A DNA stretch of 64,000 nucleotides, from positions 3,658,001-3,722,000 of the forward strand of contig OX393579.1 of the NCBI GenBank assembly GCA_947652605.1. Reading direction: 5' to 3'. The notes beneath the pieces were generated by a model that ran no database searches, was not told the origin of the DNA, and worked only from the letters and a program-made list of their open reading frames with translations. The first letter of the stretch is position 1; the number at the start of each line of letters is the position of its first letter. A program made the translations under genes and the position numbers. This document shows positions 37,967 through 50,278 of the stretch, one piece after another. Origin of the DNA: Elmis aenea (taxonomy: Eukaryota; Arthropoda; Insecta; Coleoptera; Elmidae).

Positions 37967-40900
37967 GAGCTGGTTTTAATTTTTAATAATTTCCTAAAAA
38001 TACCGTGCTTTAGTTAATACATATGTTCCTTGAGCGACTATTTCTAAACAATTTTAATTATTGATTTGTATATCACAGGAACAGTTTATCCATCGCCTCT
38101 TTACATGAATACAATTGTTTTGCATATGTCTTTCAATGAGCTGGTTTTAATTTTTAATTATTTCCTAAAAATACCGTGCTTTAGTTAATACATATGTTCC
38201 TTGAGCGACTATTTCGAAACAATTTTAATTATTGATTTGTATATCACAGGATCAGTTTATCCATTGCCTCTTTACATGAATACAATTGTTTTGCATATGT
38301 CTTTCAATGAGCTGGTTTTAATTTTTAATAATTTCCTAAAAATACCGTGCTTTAGTTAATACATATGTTCCTTGAGCGACTATTTCTCAACAATTTTAAT
38401 TATTGATTTGTATATCACAGGAACAGTTTATCCATCGCCTCTTTACATGAATACAATTGTTTTGCATATGTCTTTCAATGAGCTGGTTTTAATTTTTAAT
38501 AATCTCCTAAAAATACCGTGCTTTAGTTAATACATATGTTCCTTGAGCGACTATTTCTAAACAATTTTAATTATTGATTTGTATATCACAGGAACAGTTT
38601 ATCCATCGCCTCTTTACATGAATACAATTGTTTTGCATATGTCTTTCAATGAGCTGGTTTTAATTTTTAATAATTTCCTAAAAATACCGTGCTTTAGTTA
38701 ATACATATGTTCCTTGAGCGACTATTTCTAAACAATTTTAATTATTGATTTGTATATCACAGGAACAGTTTATCCATCGCCTCTTTACATGAATACAATT
38801 GTTTTGCATATGTCTTTCAATGAGCTGGTTTTAATTTTTAATAGTTTCCTAAAAATACCGTGCTTTAGTTAATACATATGTTCCTTGAGCGACTATTTTG
38901 AAACAATTTTAATTATTGATTTGTATATCACAGGAACAGTTTATCCATCGCCTCTTTACATGAATACAATTGTTTTGCATATGTCTTTCAATGAGCTGGT
39001 TTTAATTTTTAATAATTTCCTAAAAATACCGTGCTTTAGTTAATACATATGTTCCTTGAGCGACTATTTTTAAACAATTTTAATTATTGATTTGTATATC
39101 ATAGGACAAGTTTATCCTTCGCATCTTTACATGAAAAAAATTGTTTTGCATATGTCTTTCAATGAGCTGGTTTTAATTTTTAATGATTTCCTAAAAATAC
39201 CGTGCTTTAGTTAATACATATGTTCCTTGAGCGACTATTTCGAAACAATTTTAATTATTGATTTGTATATCACAGGATCAGTTTATCCATCGCCTCTTTA
39301 CATGAATACAATTGTTTTGCATATGTCTTTCAATGAGCTGGTTTTAATTTTTAATTATTTCCTAAAAATACCGTGCTTTAGTTAATACATATGTTCCTTG
39401 AGCGACTATTTCGAAACAATTTTAATTATTGATTTGTATATCACAGGATCAGTTTATCCATCGCCTCTTTACATGAATACAATTGTTTTGCATATGTCTT
39501 TCAATGAGCTGGTTTTAATTTTTAATTATTTCCTAAAAATACCGTGCTTTAGTTAATACATATGTTCCTTGAGCGACTATTTCGAAACAATTTTAATTAT
39601 TGATTTGTATATCACAGGATCAGTTTATCCATCGCCTCTTTACATGAATACAATTGTTTTGCATATGTCTTTTGATGAGCTGGTTTTAATTTTTAATAAT
39701 TTCCTAAAAATACCGTGCTTTAGTTAATACATATGTTCCTTGAGCGACTATTTCGAAACAATTTTAATTATTGATTTGTATATCACAGGAACAGTTTATC
39801 CATCGCCTCTTTACATGAATACAATTGTTTTGCATATGTCTTTCAATGAGCTGGTTTTAATTTTTAATAATTTCCTAAAAATACCGTGCTTTAGTTAATA
39901 CATATGTTCCTTGAGCGACTATTTCTAAACAATTTTAATTATTGATTTGTATATCACAGGAACAGTTTATCCATCGCCTCTTTACATGAATACAATTGTT
40001 TTGCATATGTCTTTCAATGAGCTGGTTTTAATTTTTAATAATTTCCTAAAAATACCGTGCTTTAGTTAATACATATGTTCCTTGAGCGACTATTTCTAAA
40101 CAATTTTAATTATTGATTTGTATATCACAGGAACAGTTTATCCATCGCCTCTTTACATGAATACAATTGTTTTGCATATGTCTTTCAATGAGCTGGTTTT
40201 AATTTTTAATAATCTCCTAAAAATACCGTGCTTTAGTTAATACATATGTTCCTTGAGCGACTATTTCTAAACAATTTTAATTATTGATTTGTATATCACA
40301 GGAACAGTTTATCCATCGCCTCTTTACATGAATACAATTGTTTTGCATATGTCTTTCAATGAGCTGGTTTTAATTTTTAATAATTTCCTAAAAATACCGT
40401 GCTTTAGTTAATACATATGTTCCTTGAGCGACTATTTCTAAACAATTTTAATTATTGATTTGTATATCACAGGAACAGTTTATCCATAGCCTCTTTACAT
40501 GAATACAATTGTTTTGCATATGTCTTTCAATGAGCTGGTTTTAATTTTTAATAATTTCCTAAAAATACCGTGCTTTAGTTAATACATATGTTCCTTGAGC
40601 GACTATTTTGAAACAATTTTAATTATTGATTTGTATATCACAGGAACAGTTTATCCATCGCCTCTTTACATGAATACAATTGTTTTGCATATGTCTTTCA
40701 ATGAGCTGGTTTTAATTTTTAATAATTTCCTAAAAATACCGTGCTTTAGTTAATACATATGTTCCTTGAGCGACTATTTCGAAACAATTTTAATTATTGA
40801 TTTGTATATCACAGGAACAGTTTATCCTTCGCCTCTTTACATGAATACAATTGTTTTGCATATGTCTTTCAATGAGCTGGTTTTAATTTTTAATAATCTC

Positions 40901-43900
40901 CTAAAAATACCGTGCTTTAGTTAATACATATGTTCCTTGAGCGACTATTTCTAAACAATTTTAATTATTGATTTGTATATCACAGGAACAGTTTATCCAT
41001 CGCCTCTTTACATGAATACAATTGTTTTGCATATGTCTTTCAATGAGCTGGTTTTAATTTTTAATAATTTCCTAAAAATACCGTGCTTTAGTTAATACAT
41101 ATGTTCCTTGAGCGACTATTTCGAAACAATTTTAATTATTGATTTGTATATCACAGGAACAGTTTATCCTTCGCATCTTTACATGAAAAAAATTGTTTTG
41201 CATATGTTTTTCAATGAGCTGGTTTTAATTTTTAATAATTTCCTAAAAATACCGTGCTTTAGTTAATACATATGTTCCTTGAGCGACTATTTCGAAACAA
41301 TTTTAATTATTGATTTGTATATCACAGGAACAGTTTATCCATCGCCTTTTTACATGAATACAATTGTTTTGCATATGTCTTTCAATGAGCTGGTTTTAAT
41401 TTTTAATAATTTCCTAAAAATACCGTGCTTTAGTTAATACATATGTTCCTTGAGCGACTATTTCTAAACAATTTTAATTATTGATTTGTATATCACAGGA
41501 ACAGTTTATCCATCGCCTCTTTACATGAATACAATTGTTTTGCATATGTCTTTCAATGAGCTGGTTTTAATTTTTAATAATTTCCTAAAAATACCGTGCT
41601 TTAGTTAATACATATGTTCCTTGAGCGACTATTTCTAAACAATTTTAATTATTGATTTGTATATCACAGGAACAGTTTATCCATCGCCTCTTTACATGAA
41701 TACAATTGTTTTGCATATGTCTTTCAATGAGCTGGTTTTAATTTTTAATAATCTCCTAAAAATACCGTGCTTTAGTTAATACATATGTTCCTTGAGCGAC
41801 TATTTCTAAACAATTTTAATTATTGATTTGTATATCACAGGAACAGTTTATCCATCGCCTCTTTACATGAATACAATTGTTTTGCATATGTCTTTCAATG
41901 AGCTGGTTTTAATTTTTAATAATTTCCTAAAAATACCGTGCTTTAGTTAATACATATGTTCCTTGAGCGACTATTTCTAAACAATTTTAATTATTGATTT
42001 GTATATCACAGGAACAGTTTATCCATCGCCTCTTTACATGAATACAATTGTTTTGCATATGTCTTTCAATGAGCTGGTTTTAATTTTTAATAATTTCCTA
42101 AAAATACCGTGCTTTAGTTAATACATATGTTCCTTGAGCGACTATTTTGAAACAATTTTAATTATTGATTTGTATATCACAGGAACAGTTTATCCATCGC
42201 CTCTTTACATGAATACAATTGTTTTGCATATGTCTTTCAATGAGCTGGTTTTAATTTTTAATAATTTCCTAAAAATACCGTGCTTTAGTTAATACATATG
42301 TTCCTTGAGCGACTATTTTTAAACAATTTTAATTATTGATTTGTATATCACAGGACAAGTTTATCCTTCGCATCTTTACATGAATACAATTGTTTTGCAT
42401 ATGTCTTTCAATGAGCTGGTTTTAATTTTTAATAATTTCCTAAAAATACCGTGCTTTAGTTAATACATATGTTCCTTGAGCGACTATTTCTAAACAATTT
42501 TAATTATTGATTTGTATATCACAGGACAAGTTTATCCTTCGCATCTTTACATGAATACAATTGTTTTGCATATGTCTTTCAATGAGCTGGTTTTAATTTT
42601 TAATAATTTCCTAAAAATACCGTGCTTTAGTTAATAAATATGTTCCTTGAGCGACTATTTCTAAACAATTTTAATTATTGATTTGTATATCACAGGAACA
42701 GTTTATCCATCGCCTCTTTACATGAATACAATTGTTTTGCATATGTCTTTCAATGAGCTGGTTTTAATTTTTAATAATCTCCTAAAAATACCGTGCTTTA
42801 GTTAATACATATGTTCCTTGAGCGACTATTTCTAAACAATTTTAATTATTGATTTGTATATCACAGGAACAGTTTATCCATCGCCTCTTTACATGAATAC
42901 AATTGTTTTGCATATGTCTTTCAATGAGCTGGTTTTAATTTTTAATAATTTCCTAAAAATACCGTGCTTTAGTTAATACATATGTTCCTTGAGCGACTAT
43001 TTCTAAACAATTTTAATTATTGATTTGTATATCACAGGAACAGTTTATCCATCGCCTCTTTACATGAATACAATTGTTTTGCATATGTCTTTCAATGAGC
43101 TGGTTTTAATTTTTAATAATTTCCTAAAAATACCGTGCTTTAGTTAATACATATGTTCCTTGAGCGACTATTTTGAAACAATTTTAATTATTGATTTGTA
43201 TATCACAGGAACAGTTTATCCATCGCCTCTTTACATGAATACAATTGTTTTGCATATGTCTTTCAATGAGCTGGTTTTAATTTTTAATAATTTCCTAAAA
43301 ATACCGTGCTTTAGTTAATACATATGTTCCTTGAGCGACTATTTTTAAACAATTTTAATTATTGATTTGTATATCACAGGACAAGTTTATCCTTCGCATC
43401 TTTACATGAATACAATTGTTTTGCATATGTCTTTCAATGAGCTGGTTTTAATTTTTAATAATTTCCTAAAAATACCGTGCTTTAGTTAATACATATGTTC
43501 CTTGAGCGACTATTTCTAAACAATTTTAATTATTGATTTGTATATCACAGGAACAGTTTATCCATCGCCTCTTTACATGAATACAATTGTTTTGCATATG
43601 TCTTTCAATGAGCTGGTTTTAATTTTTAATAATTTCCTAAAAATACCGTGCTTTAGTTAATAAATATGTTCCTTGAGCGACTATTTCTAAACAATTTTAA
43701 TTATTGATTTGTATATCACAGGAACAGTTTATCCATCGCCTCTTTACATGAATACAATTGTTTTGCATATGTCTTTCGATGAGCTGGTTTTAATTTTTAA
43801 TAATTTCCTAAAAATACCGTGCTTTAGTTAATACATATGTTCCTTGAGCGTCTATTTCTAAACAATTTTAATTATTGATTTGTATATCACAGGAACAGTT

Positions 43901-44464
43901 TATCCATCGCCTCTTTACAAGAATGCAATTGTTTCGCATATGTCTTTCAATGAGCTGGTTTTAATTTTTAATAATTTCCTAAAAATACCGTGCTTTAGTT
44001 AATAAATATGTTCCTTGAGCGACTATTTCGAAACAATTTTAATTATTGATTTGTATATCACAGGAACAGTTTATCCTTCGCATCTTTACATGAAAAAAAT
44101 TGTTTTGCATATGTCTTTCAATGAGCTGGTTTTAATTTTTAATAATTTCCTAAAAATACCGTGCTTTAGTTAATACATATGTTCCTTGAGCGACTATTTC
44201 GAAACAATTTTAATTATTGATTTGTATATCACAGGAACAGTTTATCCTTCGCATCTTTACATGAAAAAAATTGTTTTGCATATGTCTTTCAATGAGTTGG
44301 TTTTAATTTTTAATAATTTCCTAAAAATACCGTGCTTTAGTTAAAACATATGTTCCTTGAGCGACTATTTCGAAACAATTTTAATTATTGATTTGTATAT
44401 CACAGAAACAGTTTATCCATCGCCTCTTTACATGAATACAATTGTTTTGCATATGTCTTTCAAT

Positions 44465-45319
44465 GAGCTGGTTTTAATTTTTAATAATTTCCTAAAAATA
44501 CCGTGCTTTAGTTAATACATATGTTCCTTAAGCGACTATTTCGAAACAATTTCAATTATTGATTTGTATATCACAGAAACAGTTTATCCATCGCCTCTTT
44601 ACATGAATACAATTGTTTTGCATATGTCTTTCAATGAGCTGGTTTTAATTTTTAATAATTTCCTAAAAATACCGTGCTTTAGTTAATACATATGTTCCTT
44701 GAGCGACTATTTCTAAACAATTTTAATTATTGATTTGTATATCACAGGAACAGTTTATCCATCGCTTCTTTACATGAATACAATTGTTTTGCATATGTCT
44801 TTTAATGAGCTGGTTTTAATTTTTAATAATTTCCTAAAAATACCGTGCTTTAGTTAATACATATATTCCTTGAGCGACTATTTCTGAACAATTTTAATTA
44901 TTGATTTGTATATCACAGGAACAGTTTATCCATCGCCTCTTTACATGAATACAATTGTTTTGCATATGTCTTTCAAAGAGCTGGTTTTAATTTTTAATAA
45001 TTTCCTAAAAATACCGTGCTTTAGTTAATACATATGTTCCTTAAGCGACTATTTCGAAACAATTTCAATTATTGATTTGTATATCACTGGAACAGTTTAT
45101 CCATCGCCTCTTTACATGAATATAATTGTTTTGCATATGTCTTTCAATGAGCTGGTTTTCATTTTTAATGATTTCCAAAAAATACCGTGCTTTAGTTCAT
45201 ACATATGTTCCTTGAGCGACTATTTCGAAACAATTTTAATTATTGATTTGTATATCACAGAAACAGTTTATCCATCGCCTCTTTACATGAATACAATTGT
45301 TTTGCATATGTCTTTCAAT
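44465..45319 (+). repeat. Marker module in 45-monomer copy A
   Basis: The five diagnostic monomers occur in order: ttaagcg with cagaaac; cgcttc with cttttaatgag; catatattcc with ctgaac and aaagag; ttaagcg with cactgg; gttcatac. After it the array departs from the ~9.9-kb units: the next monomer has aatctcc instead of the ataacaggatcag type. The equivalent module in copy B is 52,160-53,014. Confidence 0.85.
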
Positions 45320-45654
45320 GAGCTGGTTTTAATTTTTAATAATCTCCTAAAAATACCGTGCTTTAGTTAATACATATGTTCCTTGAGCGACTATTTCTAA
45401 ACAATTTTAATTATTGATTTGTATATCACAGGAACAGTTTATCCATCGCCTCTTTACATGAATACAATTGTTTTGCATATGTCTTTCAATGAGCTGGTTT
45501 TAATTTTTAATAATTTCCTAAAAATACCGTGCTTTAGTTAATACATATGTTCCTTGAGCGACTATTTCGAAACAATTTTAATTATTGATTTGTATATCAC
45601 AGGAACAGTTTATCCATCGCCTCTTTACATGAATACAATTGTTTTGCATATGTC

Positions 45655-46055
45655 TTTCGATGAGCTGGTTTTAATTTTTAATAATTTCCTAAAAATACCG
45701 TGCTTTAGTTAATACATATGTTCCTTGAGCGTCTATTTCTAAACAATTTTAATTATTGATTTGTATATCACAGGAACAGTTTATCCATCGCCTCTTTACA
45801 TGAATGCAATTGTTTCGCATATGTCTTTCAATAAGCTGGTTTTAATTTTTAATGATTTCCAAAAAATACCGTGCTTTAGTTCATACATATGTTCCTTGAG
45901 CGACTATTTCGAAACAATTTTAATTATTGATTTGTATATCACAGAAACAGTTTATCCATCGCCTCTTTACATGAATACAATTGTTTTGCATATGTCTTTC
46001 AATGAGCTGGTTTTAATTTTTAATAATTTCCTAAAAATACCGTGCTTTAGTTAAT
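45655..46055 (+). repeat. Chimeric monomers joining gcgtctat and gttcatac types
   Basis: Elsewhere the gcgtctat, gaatgcaattgtttcgc, aataagctgg run is followed by an ordinary aataatttcc monomer (5,473, 6,841). Here and at 53,350-53,750 it is followed by gatttccaaaaaa with gttcatac, which otherwise follows the cactgg monomer. This is a junction made by exchange between unlike monomers, already present before the 45-monomer duplication. It creates a 97-codon open frame at 45,761-46,054. Confidence 0.8.
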
Positions 46056-49000
46056 ACATATATTCCTTGAGCGACTATTTCGAAACAATTTTAATTATTG
46101 ATTTGTATATCACAGGAACAGTTTATCCTTCGCATCTTTACATGAAAAAAATTGTTTTGCATATGTCTTTCAATGAGCTGGTTTTAATTTTTAATAATTT
46201 CCTAAAAATACCGTGCTTTAGTTAATACATATGTTCCTTGAGCGACTATTTCGAAACAATTTTAATTATTGATTTGTATATCACAGGAACAGTTTATCCT
46301 TCGCATCTTTACATGAAAAAAATTGTTTTGCATATGTCTTTCAATGAGCTGGTTTTAATTTTTAATAATTTCCTAAAAATACCGTGCTTTAGTTAATACA
46401 TATGTTCCTTGGGCGACTATTTCTAAACAATTTTAATTATTGATTGGTATGTCACAGGAACAGTTTATCCATCGCCTCTTTACATGAATACAATTGTTTT
46501 GCATATGTCTTTCAATGAGCTGGTTTTAATTTTTAATAATTTCCTAAAAATACCGTGCTTTAGTTAATACATATGTTCCTTGAGCGACTATTTCTAAACA
46601 ATTTTAATTATTGATTTGTATATCACAGGAACAGTTTATCCATCGCCTCTTTACATGAATACAATTGTTTTGCATATGTCTTTCAATGAGCTGGTTTTAA
46701 ATTTTAATAATTTCCTAAAAATACCGTGCTTTAGTTAATACATATGTTCCTTGAGCGACTATTTCTAAACAATTTTAATTATTGATTTGTATATCACAGG
46801 AACAGTTTATCCATCGCCTCTTTACATGAATACAATTGTTTTGCATATGTCTTTTAATGAGCTGGTTTTAATTTTTAATAATTTCCTAAAAATACCGTGC
46901 TTTAGTTAATACATATGTTCCTTGAGCGACTATTTCTAAACAATTTTAATTATTGATTTGTATATCACAGGAACAGTTTATCCATCGCCTCTTTACATGA
47001 ATACAATTGTTTTGCATATGTCTTTCAATGAGCTGGTTTTAATTTTTAATAATTTCCTAAAAATACCGTGCTTTAGTTAATACATATGTTCCTTGAGCGA
47101 CTATTTCGAAACAATTTTAATTATTGATTTGTATATCACAGAAACAGTTTATCCATCGCCTCTTTACATGAATACAATTGTTTTGCATATGTCTTTCAAT
47201 GAGCTGGTTTTAATTTTTAATAATTTTCTAAAAATACCGTGCTTCAGTTAATACATATGTTCCTTGAGCGACTATTTCGAAACAAATTCAATTATTGATT
47301 TGTATATCACAGGAACAGTTTATCCATCGCCTCTTTACATGAATACAATTGTTTTGCATATGTCTTTCAATGAGCTGGTTTTAATTTTTAATAATTTCCT
47401 AAAAATACCGTGCTTTAGTTAATACATATGTTCCTTAAGCGACTATTTCGAAACAATTTTAATTATTGATTTGTATATTACAGGAACAGTTTATTCATCG
47501 CCTCTTTACATGAATGCAATGGTTTCGCATATGTCTTTCAATAAGCTGGTTTTAATTTTTAATAATTTCCTAAAAATACCGTGCTTTAGTTAATACATAT
47601 ATTCCTTGAGCGACTATTTCGAAACAATTTTAATTATTGATTTGTATATCACAGGAACAGTTTATCCTTCGCATCTTTACATGAAAAAAATTGTTTTGCA
47701 TATGTCTTTCAATGAGCTGGTTTTAATTTTTAATAATTTCCTAAAAATACCGTGTTTTAGTTAATACATATGTTCCTTGAGCGACTATTTCGAAACAATT
47801 TTAATTATTGATTTGTATATCACAGGAACAGTTTATCCTTCGCATCTTTACATGAAAAAAATTGTTTTGCATATGTCTTTCAATGAGCTGGTTTTAATTT
47901 TTAATAATTTCCTAAAAATACCGTGCTTTAGTTAATACATATGTTCCTTGAGCGACTATTTCGAAACAATTTTAATTATTGATTTGTATATCACAGGAAC
48001 AGTTTATCCATCGCCTCTTTACATGAATACAATTGTTTTGCATATGTCTTTCAATGAGCTGGTTTTAATTTTTAATAATTTCCTAAAAATACCGTGCTTT
48101 AGTTAATACATATGTTCCTTGAGCGACTATTTCTAAACAATTTTAATTATTGATTTGTATATCACAGGAACAGTTTATCCATCGCCTCTTTACATGAATA
48201 CAATTGTTTTGCATATGTCTTTCAATGAGCTGGTTTTAATTTTTAATAATTTCCTAAAAATACCGTGCTTTAGTTAATACATATGTTCCTTGAGCGACTA
48301 TTTCGAAACAATTTTAATTATTGATTTGTATATCACAGGAACAGTTTATCCATCGCCTCTTTACATGAATACAATTGTTTTGCATATGTCTTTCAATGAG
48401 CTGGTTTTAATTTTTAATAATTTCCTAAAAATACCGTGCTTTAGTTAATACATATATTCCTTGAGCGACTATTTCGAAACAATTTTAATTATTGATTTGT
48501 ATATCACAGGAACAGTTTATCCATCGCCTCTTTACATGAATACAATTGTTTTGCATATGTCTTTCAATGAGCTGGTTTTAATTTTTAATAATTTCCTAAA
48601 AATACCGTGCTTTAGTTAATACATATGTTCCTAGAACGACTATTTCGAAACAACTTTAATTATTGATTTGTATATCACAGAAACAGTTTATCCATCGCCT
48701 CTTTACATGAATACAATTGTTTTGCATATGTCTTTCAATAAGCTGGTTTTAATTTTTAATAATTTCCTAAAAATACCGTGCTTCAGTTAATACATATGTT
48801 CCTTGAGCGACTATTTCGAAACAAATTCAATTATTGATTTGTATATCACAGGAACAGTTTATCCATTGCCTCTTTACATGAATACAATTGTTTTGCATAT
48901 GTCTTTCAATGAGCTGGTTTTAATTTTTAATAATTTCCTAAAAATACCGTGCTTTAGTTAATACATATGTTCCTTGAGCGACTATTTCGAAACAATTTTA

Positions 49001-50278
49001 ATTATTGATTTGTATATCACAGGAACAGTTTATCCATCGCCTCTTTACATGAATACAATTGTTTTGCATATGTCTTTTAATGAGCTGGTTTTAATTTTTA
49101 ATAATTTCCTAAAAATACCGTGCTTTAGTTAATACATATGTTCCTTGAGCGACTATTTCGAAACAATTTTAATTATTGATTTGTATATCACTGGAACAGT
49201 TTATCCATCGCTTTTTTACATGAATACAATTGTTTTGCATATGTCTTTCAATGAGCTGGTTTTAATTTTTAATAATTTCCTAAAAATACCGTGCTTTAGT
49301 TAATACATATGTTCCTTGAGCGACTATTTCTAAACAATTTTAATTATTGATTTGTATATCAAAGGAACAGTTTATCCATCGCCTTTTTACATGAATACAA
49401 TTGTTTTGCATATGTCTTTCAAAGAGCTGGTTTTAATTTTTAATAATTTCCTAAAAATACCGTGCTTTAGTTAATACATATGTTCCTTGAGCGACTATTT
49501 CGTAACAATTTTAATTATTGATTTTTATATCACAGGAACAGTTTATCCATTGCCTCTTAACATGAATACAATTGTTTTGCATATGTCTTTCAATGAGCTG
49601 GTTTTAATTTTTAATAATTTCCTAAAAATACCGTGCTTTAGTTAATACATATGTTCCTTGAGCGACTATTTCGAAACAATTTTAATTATTGATTTGTATA
49701 TCACAGGAACAGTTTATCCATCGCCTCTTTACATGAATACAATTGTTTTGCATATGTCTTTCAATGAGCTGGTTTTAATTTTTAATAATTTCCTAAAAAT
49801 ACCATGCTTTAGTTAATACATATGTTCCTTGAGCGACTATTTCGAAACAATTTCAATTATTGATTTGTATATCACAGGAACAGTTTATCCATCGCCTCTT
49901 TACATGAATACAATTGTTTTGCATATGTCTTTCAATGAGCTGGTTTTAATTTTTAATAATTTCCTAAAAATACCGTGCTTTAGTTAATACATATGTTCCT
50001 TGAGCGATTATTTCTGAACAATTTTAATTATTGATTTGTATATCACAGGAACAGTTTATCCATCGCCTCTTTACATGAATACAATTGTTTTGCATATGTC
50101 TTTCAATGAGCTGGTTTTAATTTTTAATGATTTCCTAAAAATACCGTGCTTTAGTTAATACATATGTTCCTTGAGCGACTATTTCTGAACAATTTTAATT
50201 ATTGATTTGTATATCACAGGAACAGTTTATCCATCGCCTCTTTACATGAATACAACTGTTTTGCATATGTCTTTCAAT

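Larger units (their letters stand above)
35571..44464 (+). repeat. ~9.9-kb HOR, rearranged copy B
   Basis: Second copy of 25,651-35,570, altered by whole-monomer changes. The offset is 9,920 up to about 37,966. It becomes 10,091 after one extra monomer near 38,032-38,202, as shown by ggatcag at 28,158 and 38,249 and tagtttcc at 28,751 and 38,842. It gains 342 more near 40.8-41.1 kb, and only one version of the 14-monomer unit is present. The resulting net offset of 8,039 at 42,632 equals 47 x 171 + 2, exactly 58 + 1 + 2 - 14 monomers plus 2 bases. The marker module follows again at 44,465. The last ~1.9 kb belongs also to the 45-monomer unit. Confidence 0.85.
42584..50278 (+). repeat. 45-monomer HOR (7,695 bp), copy A
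   Basis: A 45-monomer unit repeated directly downstream. Marker pairs 7,695 apart are taataaat (42,632 and 50,327; 43,658 and 51,353), the open frames at 45,077 and 52,772 and at 45,761 and 53,456, gcaatggtt (47,516 and 55,211) and gaacgac (48,634 and 56,329). Near 48,965 this copy goes directly from the ccattgcc monomer to a cttttaatgag monomer. Copy B and the older block near 14,270 have a ttaagcg, tattacagg, tctatcg monomer between them, so one monomer was lost here. Copy-specific changes include gttttcattttt at about 45,155 and ctagaacg at 48,631. Confidence 0.92.
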
